From Amycolatopsis alkalitolerans (lineage in GTDB: Bacteria > Actinomycetota > Actinomycetes > Mycobacteriales > Pseudonocardiaceae): a DNA stretch of 64,000 nucleotides. The notes below the pieces were generated by a model, which did no database searches, had not been told where the DNA came from, and saw nothing but the letters and a program-made list of their open reading frames with translations. The translations under genes were made by a program, and so were the position numbers. Positions 59,301 to 64,000 of the stretch are shown one piece after another; position 1 is the first letter of the stretch, and each line of letters starts with the position of its first letter. The stretch spans positions 124,001 through 188,000 of the forward strand of contig NZ_VDFW01000010.1 of assembly GCF_006152065.1 (NCBI RefSeq). Direction: 5' to 3'.

Positions 59301-59433
59301 TCCGGTTCGGGAACGGGGACGGGGACTCGCTCGAGCGGCGCCCGTACGATAACGTTGCGATTACGGGGACACAAGAGCTGATTTATTTTCCCGCGCTCCC
59401 AGAATTTAACCTGAAAGTAGGTAAGAACCAACT

Positions 59434-60369
59434 GTGCGATCCTTCTTGCGTCGCGTTCGCAGAATTCTGGTGACCGCGCTGGCGGCGGCGCTGCTGGCGG
59501 TCTGCGGGGCGGCACTCGGCCTGGACCTGTCGCTGACACGGGTCCCCGCCTTCACCGACTACGGCGGGCGGCTCACCGGCACGGGCGGCACCAACTGGCT
59601 GCTGGTCGGTTCGGACAGCCGGGAAGGCCTTTCCGCACAACAAGAACAGCGGCTGGACACCGGGGACACGGCCACGGCTTCGGGTGCGCGGACCGACTCG
59701 ATCATGCTGCTGCACATGCCTTCCGGGCGGGGGCCGGCAACGCTCGTCAGCCTCCCGCGTGACTCGCTGGTCCCGATTCACGGCTACGGCGAGAACAAGC
59801 TCAACGCCGCGTACTCGTTCGGCGGTCCCACGCTGCTTTCCCGGACCGTCGAGGAGACCACCGGTCTCCACGTCGATCATTACCTCGAAATCGGCTTCGG
59901 CGGGTTCGCCGGCGTGGTCGACACCGTCGGCGGGGTGCGGGTCTGCCTGCCCGAAGCCCTGCACGATCCCAAGATCGATCTCGACCTCGCACCGGGCTGC
60001 CAGTCGCTCGACGGCGCGCACGCGCTCAAGTACATGCGCACGCGCGCGTTCGCCCGCGGCGACCTGGAACGGGTCGAGCACCAGCGGCAGTTCCTCGCGG
60101 CGCTCGCCGCCAAGTGCACCAGCCGCCGGGTCCTGCTCGACCCGCTTCAGTCCGTTCCGATGGTGCTGCGCCTTTCCGGCGGCCTTACCGTGTCCGACCA
60201 CGATCACCTTGACGATCTCTTGCGGCTCGGTGCCGCGCTGACCAGTGGCCTGGTCACCACCACCGTGCCGGTCGGCGGATCGCGGAACCTGCCCGGCGTC
60301 GGCGCGGCCCTGTTGTGGAACCAGGAGCAGGCGGCACAACTGTTCGCCGGGCTCAGAACAGGCGGGTGA
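59434..60369 (+). CDS. LytR-CpsA-Psr family protein
   Basis: 311 residues. N-terminal membrane segment (11-30), then the LCP domain with LLVGSDSREG, ARTDSIMLLHM, VSLPRDSLVPI and LKYMRTRAFARGDLERVEHQR, containing the Arg/Asp residues that bind polyprenyl pyrophosphate. LCP proteins attach wall glycopolymers to peptidoglycan. GTG at 59434; the gap 59301-59433 is locally AT-richer than its surroundings (for example GATTTATTTTCC near 59382) and should hold its promoter. Confidence 0.88.
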   Translation: MRSFLRRVRRILVTALAAALLAVCGAALGLDLSLTRVPAFTDYGGRLTGTGGTNWLLVGSDSREGLSAQQEQRLDTGDTATASGARTDSIMLLHMPSGRGPATLVSLPRDSLVPIHGYGENKLNAAYSFGGPTLLSRTVEETTGLHVDHYLEIGFGGFAGVVDTVGGVRVCLPEALHDPKIDLDLAPGCQSLDGAHALKYMRTRAFARGDLERVEHQRQFLAALAAKCTSRRVLLDPLQSVPMVLRLSGGLTVSDHDHLDDLLRLGAALTSGLVTTTVPVGGSRNLPGVGAALLWNQEQAAQLFAGLRTGG

Positions 60370-60725
60370 GCGGCGTGTCTGATCATCGAGTACGTCTCCG
60401 TAACCGAGATGGCGGGCAGGGCAAGCGATCGAGCGCTCGCGACGCTGCGTGCTCGTCTCACCTTGTTCAGCGCCGAAGGTCTCGTTTCTGTCACGCTCGC
60501 CGACGGGACGTACTGTATGTCCGGGAATCCTTCACAGGTCTACTCAGAGTTGGTAGCGTGGCCCGCGCTGGGGTTGAGCCCGCCTGGGGGCGGCTTTCGC
60601 GATGGGGGATTTTCTTTGACAGCAACGGTTTTCTGACGCGCCACGTTCGGCGGCACACGCATCTCACGCGCACGCGCGGATCCCGCGCGCGCTGATCTCC
60701 TCACCCACTTTCAGGAGTGCACAGC
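60370..60725. other. 356-base gap without a supported gene
   Basis: Between the LCP gene and the haem peroxidase. A 75-codon frame (60409-60636) is open but has no recognisable domain, no good ribosome-binding site and no membrane or repeat features. A TTGACA box at 60616 could be part of the peroxidase promoter, but no matching -10 was found. I see no RNA gene here. Confidence 0.5.
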
Positions 60726-62207
60726 ATGGCTGTAACACATGGTTCGCTGTCGCGCGGGCTCGCAATCCCCCCGGGATCGCACGGCACCGCGGGCAGTTTC
60801 GGCCGGATGTTCCCGACCCTGCCCGCGCGCAAGGCCACCGGGCTGGAGGCGGCGAAGAAGGTCGGCCTTCCCGGCGGCCTCATGGACGGCGGACAGACCA
60901 CCGACGACCAGCAGAACCGGGGATTTCCCTCGGGGTTCACCTACTTCGGGCAGTTCATCGACCACGATCTGACCCTCGACGCGACCTCGTCCTTCGACCG
61001 CGGCGCCGATCCAGGCGGCCTGGTCGACTTCCGCTCACCGCGGCTGGACATGGACAACGTCTACGGCAACGGCCCGGTCGTGAGCGCGCATCTGTACGAC
61101 CCGGGCTCCCATCAGACGAAACTGGCGCTGTCGGCAGACGGCGTCGACCTCGCCCGCACCACCGGCGGCGTGGCGCTGATCGGGGATCCTCGCAACGACG
61201 AGAACCTGATCATCGCGCAGCTCCACGTGGCGCTCATCAAGTTCCACAACAGGGTCGTCGACCTGCTGCGTGCCGGGAAGATCACCGACGCGCTCGGGCA
61301 CCACCTCCCGCCGAAGCCGCCGGACGAGCCCGGCACCGAGCAGCCCGGCGCCCCGCTCGATCAGTTGCTCGACGTCGAGAACTACTACAACGACGTCTTC
61401 GCGAGCGCGCAGCGACTCGTGCGCTGGCACTACCAGTGGATCATCGTCCACGAGTTCCTGCCCACCATCGCCGATCCGGGCGTGGTGCACGACATCGAGC
61501 GCAACGGCCCGCGCTTCTACCGTCCCGGTGACAGGCCGTTCATCCCGGCGGAGTTCGCGGTGGCCGCGTACCGGTTCGGCCATCCCACCGTGCGTTCGAG
61601 CTACCGGGTCAACGAGAACTTCAGCGGCAAGATCTTCCCGGACGACCCGGAGGCACCGCCGGCGCCTCGTACCGACCTCCGCGGCGGGCCGGTCGACGCC
61701 GAGCACGCGATCGACTGGAGGCTGTTCTTCCACGTGGGCGGGCACGGAAAGCCTCAGTTCGCGAAGCGGATCGAGGCGAAGCTCAACACGCAGCTGCTGG
61801 ACCTGCCGGTCAGCGCCATCCCCGGCGCCAAGGACGGTGCGCTGGCGCGCCCGGTCGCCTCGCTGGCCGTGCGGAACCTCCTCCGCAGCGAGACCCAGGG
61901 CCTGCCTTCAGGTCAGGACGTCGCGCGCAAGATCGGCGAAGACCCGTTGACCGACGAGCAACTGGGCACCGCGGGCCCGAGCTACCTCTGGTACTACATC
62001 CTCAAGGAAGCCGAGGTGCTGGCCCACGGCCGCCACCTCGGACCGGTCGGCAGCCGGCTGGTCGCCGAGGTGCTCATCGGCCTGCTCGACGCCGACCCGA
62101 CCTCATACCGCTCGGCCTTCCCAGCCTGGCGGCCCACGCTCGCCGAAGGCGACCGCGAGTTCGGCATCGCCCAGCTGCTCCGCATCGCGGGCGTGCTCCG
62201 GGAGTGA
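60726..62207 (+). CDS. Animal-type haem peroxidase family protein
   Basis: 493 residues. The haem-peroxidase (An_peroxidase) core shows YFGQFIDHDLTLD with the distal His near residue 82, LDMDNVYGNGP, and the proximal region LIIAQLHVALIKFHNRVVD and LVRWHYQWIIVHEFLP. No signal peptide, so probably cytoplasmic or released by other means. ATG at 60726 with AGGAG eight bases upstream. Substrate cannot be predicted; bacterial members are little studied. Stands alone. Confidence 0.85.
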   Translation: MAVTHGSLSRGLAIPPGSHGTAGSFGRMFPTLPARKATGLEAAKKVGLPGGLMDGGQTTDDQQNRGFPSGFTYFGQFIDHDLTLDATSSFDRGADPGGLVDFRSPRLDMDNVYGNGPVVSAHLYDPGSHQTKLALSADGVDLARTTGGVALIGDPRNDENLIIAQLHVALIKFHNRVVDLLRAGKITDALGHHLPPKPPDEPGTEQPGAPLDQLLDVENYYNDVFASAQRLVRWHYQWIIVHEFLPTIADPGVVHDIERNGPRFYRPGDRPFIPAEFAVAAYRFGHPTVRSSYRVNENFSGKIFPDDPEAPPAPRTDLRGGPVDAEHAIDWRLFFHVGGHGKPQFAKRIEAKLNTQLLDLPVSAIPGAKDGALARPVASLAVRNLLRSETQGLPSGQDVARKIGEDPLTDEQLGTAGPSYLWYYILKEAEVLAHGRHLGPVGSRLVAEVLIGLLDADPTSYRSAFPAWRPTLAEGDREFGIAQLLRIAGVLRE

Positions 62208-62222
62208 CCGGCACGTGCCTCA

Positions 62223-62254
62223 GTCTCAAAAGTGAGACCCCGCGGCCCGGGGTC
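62223..62254. promoter_or_regulatory. Two adjoining inverted repeats before the dehydrogenase operon
   Basis: GTCTCA-AAAG-TGAGAC (62223-62238), directly followed and overlapped by GACCCCG-CGGCC-CGGGGTC (62236-62254). The second lies 29 bases after the peroxidase stop and may be its terminator; the first could be an operator for the 2-oxo acid dehydrogenase genes starting at 62309. Confidence 0.45.
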
Positions 62255-62308
62255 GCGATGCGATGCTGGGCTGGTCGGTGACGGCGATGCGGCCGGGCGG
62301 GAGGCGCG

Positions 62309-63337
62309 ATGACGACTGGGCTCGACGAGACGGCGCCGGGCGGGCGGCTCGGCGGCGGGCCGACACCATCGGAAGCACTCCGGCTTTACGAGTCGATGGT
62401 CCTGATCCGCCGCGTCGAGGAGCGGCTGAGAGACGACAGTGCCGCGGGCAAGCTGCCGGGAGCCGTGCACCTCTACATCGGTGAGGAGGCGATCGCGGCC
62501 GGGGTGTGCGCGCACCTCGAAGATCGCGACTACGCCACCTCCACCCACCGCGGCCACGGGCATTTCCTCGCCAAGGGCGGCGACGTGCGGAAGATGATGG
62601 CCGAGATCTGGGCCCGGCGCGAAGGCATCTGCCAGGGCATGGGCGGCTCGATGCACGTGGCCGATCTCGCCAGGGGGATCCTCGGCGCGAACGGGATCGT
62701 GGGCGCGGGCCTCGCGATCGCGACCGGCGCCGCGTTCGGCGCGAAGCTCGACGGGGACGGCAAGGTCGCGGTGTGCTTCTTCGGGGACGGCGCCTCGAAC
62801 CAGGGCGCGCTCATGGAGACCCTGAACGTGTCGGCCCTTTGGGGGCTTCCTGTGGTCTTCGTCTGCGAGCACAACGGGTTCTCCGAGTTCACCCCGGCCG
62901 CCGACGTGACGGCCGGGCGCATCGCCGACCGCGCCCGGGCGTTCTCGATACCCGCCACCGAGATCGACGGCAACGACGTGACGGAGGTCTGGCGTGCGGC
63001 CGGCGAGGCGATCAGCCGCGCCCGCGCGGGCGGTGGCCCGTCGTTCGTCGAGGCGCGCACCTACCGGATCCAGGGCCATTTCGAGGCCGAGCCCGTCGTG
63101 CTCAGCGGCGGCCGCTACCGGGACCCCGACGAGATCGAGTCATGGCGGCGTAACGATCCGATCGCCCGGTTCCGCGCCCGGCTGCTCTCCTCAAGCGTTG
63201 CCGACGAGACCGCGCTGGACGGCGTCGAGGCCGCGGTGGCCGAACGCGTGCGAGAAGCCGTGGCCTACGCCGAGGCCGGTCAACCCGCCGATCCCGAACT
63301 CGCCGAGAAGCTGATGTTCGCCCCCGAGGAGGCCTGA
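62309..63337 (+). CDS. Thiamine-diphosphate dehydrogenase E1 alpha subunit (acetoin/pyruvate dehydrogenase type)
   Basis: 342 residues. Motifs: MVLIRRVEERL, STHRGHGHFLAKGGD, GICQGMGGSMH and the thiamine-binding FFGDGASNQG ending in CEHNGFSEF. The short alpha subunit followed by a separate beta subunit is the acetoin or branched-chain/pyruvate dehydrogenase form; the substrate cannot be settled without the E2 gene. ATG with GGGAGG upstream. Beta subunit gene begins 3 bases after its stop. Confidence 0.87.
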   Translation: MTTGLDETAPGGRLGGGPTPSEALRLYESMVLIRRVEERLRDDSAAGKLPGAVHLYIGEEAIAAGVCAHLEDRDYATSTHRGHGHFLAKGGDVRKMMAEIWARREGICQGMGGSMHVADLARGILGANGIVGAGLAIATGAAFGAKLDGDGKVAVCFFGDGASNQGALMETLNVSALWGLPVVFVCEHNGFSEFTPAADVTAGRIADRARAFSIPATEIDGNDVTEVWRAAGEAISRARAGGGPSFVEARTYRIQGHFEAEPVVLSGGRYRDPDEIESWRRNDPIARFRARLLSSSVADETALDGVEAAVAERVREAVAYAEAGQPADPELAEKLMFAPEEA

Positions 63338-63340
63338 GGT

Positions 63341-64000
63341 ATGGCTCGCACCCGGCTCATCCAGGCCATCCGCGACGGCGTCGTCGAGGAGATGGAGCGC
63401 GACGCGAAGGTCGTCGTCTACGGCGAGGACGTCGAGCTTTCGATCGTCGGCGACCTGCGCGGGGTGCACGAACGGTTCGGTCCCGGGCGGATCCGCAACA
63501 CGCCGATCTGCGAGACGACACTGACCGGCATGGCGGTCGGTCTCGCGGCGGCCGGTTACCACGTCGTCGTGCAGATGATGTTCTCGAACTTCCTCTACAC
63601 GGGTATGGACGCGATCGGGAACCAGATGTCGAAGCTGCGCCTGATGACCGGTGGGCAGGTCGAACTCCCGATCACCGTGATCGCCACCTTCGGCGGCGGC
63701 GCGGCGAACGCGGCGCAGCATTCGGACACCCCGTACGCGATGCTCATGAACCTCGGCGGGCTCAACGTCGCCGTGCCGACGACGCCCGCCGACGCGAAGG
63801 GCCTGGTGAAAACGGCGATCCGCAGCCGGAATCCGTGCTTCGTGCTCGAACCGAACGGCCGGGGCGGCGAGGCCGGCGAGGTGCCCGACGGCGAACATCT
63901 CGTCCCGTTCGGGAAGGCGGCCGTGCGCCGGGAGGGCGACGCCGCCACGGTTGTCGCGATCGGGAGGATGCTGAAGCCGGCTCTCGCCGCCGCGGCCTCG
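63341..64000 (+). CDS. Thiamine-diphosphate dehydrogenase E1 beta subunit (partial, runs off right edge)
   Basis: First 220 codons. N-terminal RLIQAIRDGVVEEMERD, then VVYGEDVELSIVGDLRGVHERFG, the typical TPICETTLTGMAVGLAAAG and YTGMDAIGNQMSKLR stretches of E1 beta. The C-terminal transketolase-like domain is only begun. ATG at 63341 after GAGG. E2 and E3 are expected past the edge. Confidence 0.88.
   Translation, partial: MARTRLIQAIRDGVVEEMERDAKVVVYGEDVELSIVGDLRGVHERFGPGRIRNTPICETTLTGMAVGLAAAGYHVVVQMMFSNFLYTGMDAIGNQMSKLRLMTGGQVELPITVIATFGGGAANAAQHSDTPYAMLMNLGGLNVAVPTTPADAKGLVKTAIRSRNPCFVLEPNGRGGEAGEVPDGEHLVPFGKAAVRREGDAATVVAIGRMLKPALAAAAS

Noticed and set aside
60409-60636. 75-codon frame in the gap between LCP and peroxidase genes
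   Set aside because: No ribosome-binding site, domain or compositional sign; not reported as a gene.
1-64000. tRNA, rRNA or CRISPR arrays
   Set aside because: No cloverleaf-like sequence, rRNA stretch or regular repeat-spacer array was seen on reading the gaps; the only tandem repeat is the two-copy 21-mer at 19769.

Overview
The window reads as a chromosomal segment of a high-GC actinobacterium. GTG starts are common, most operons are joined by 4-bp ATGA/GTGA overlaps, and the right half carries LCP, BlaI/M56, VanY and OmpR/GerMN cell-envelope genes typical of Pseudonocardiales (Amycolatopsis-like). The genus is an inference. No tRNA, rRNA or CRISPR was found. The only mobile-element trace is a decayed transposase at about 38.6-39.0 kb.

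Region 1 (1-14.5 kb, mostly minus strand) is a carbon-fixation and respiration block. A LysR regulator, class II fructose bisphosphatase, class I aldolase and CbbY lie on one side of a plus-strand GAF histidine kinase/NarL regulator pair; pentulose-phosphate epimerase, transketolase and phosphoribulokinase lie on the other and run straight into nuoB-C-D-E-F-G (nuoG cut by the left edge). Phosphoribulokinase is the signature enzyme of the Calvin cycle, but no RuBisCO and no nuoA are present here.

Region 2 (14.6-46.5 kb) is a reduced-sulfur oxidation island. A minus-strand set of about 22 genes runs from tusA (38.06 kb) to a Rieske protein (20.90 kb): TusA, DsrE, sHdrC1-B1-A-H-B3, two lipoate ligase-like proteins, three GcvH-like lipoate-binding proteins (LbpA), the radical-SAM pair LipS1/LipS2, EtfB/EtfA, a membrane ETF:quinone oxidoreductase (EMO/EtfD type), two small proteins of unknown role, a 45-residue membrane peptide, DsrE3A and a receiver-like/Rieske fusion. 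This is the layout known as a type II sHdr system. Around it sit two Mrp/ApbC Fe-S carriers, a cytoplasmic sulfite dehydrogenase (SoeA plus a fused SoeBC), two ArsR sensors, an A-type Fe-S carrier with a monothiol thioredoxin-like protein, a lipoprotein beta-propeller that looks like tetrathionate hydrolase, and a FabD + FabL-like pair that could feed octanoyl-ACP to lipoate assembly. A 17-bp AT-rich motif is shared by the tusA promoter and the mrp/fabL divergent promoter and probably is the operator of the ArsR regulators.

The proposed flow: tetrathionate is hydrolysed outside the cell; sulfane sulfur is passed through DsrE/TusA to the sHdr-LbpA complex and oxidised to sulfite; electrons pass through EtfAB and EMO to quinone; SoeABC oxidises sulfite to sulfate; the energy drives CO2 fixation by the region 1 enzymes.

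Region 3 (46.7-64 kb) is general actinobacterial content: an ACT protein with a hairpin leader, a fatty-acid hydroxylase with a divergent TetR gene and a perfect 16-bp-arm operator, a BlaI/M56 pair, polysaccharide deacetylase and GT28-type glycosyltransferase genes (BlaI-type sites before blaI and before the glycosyltransferase), an OmpR/histidine kinase/GerMN lipoprotein set, PAP2, VanY-like peptidase, a deacetylase-glycosyltransferase fusion, an LCP protein, an animal-type haem peroxidase, and the start of a 2-oxo acid/acetoin dehydrogenase operon cut by the right edge.
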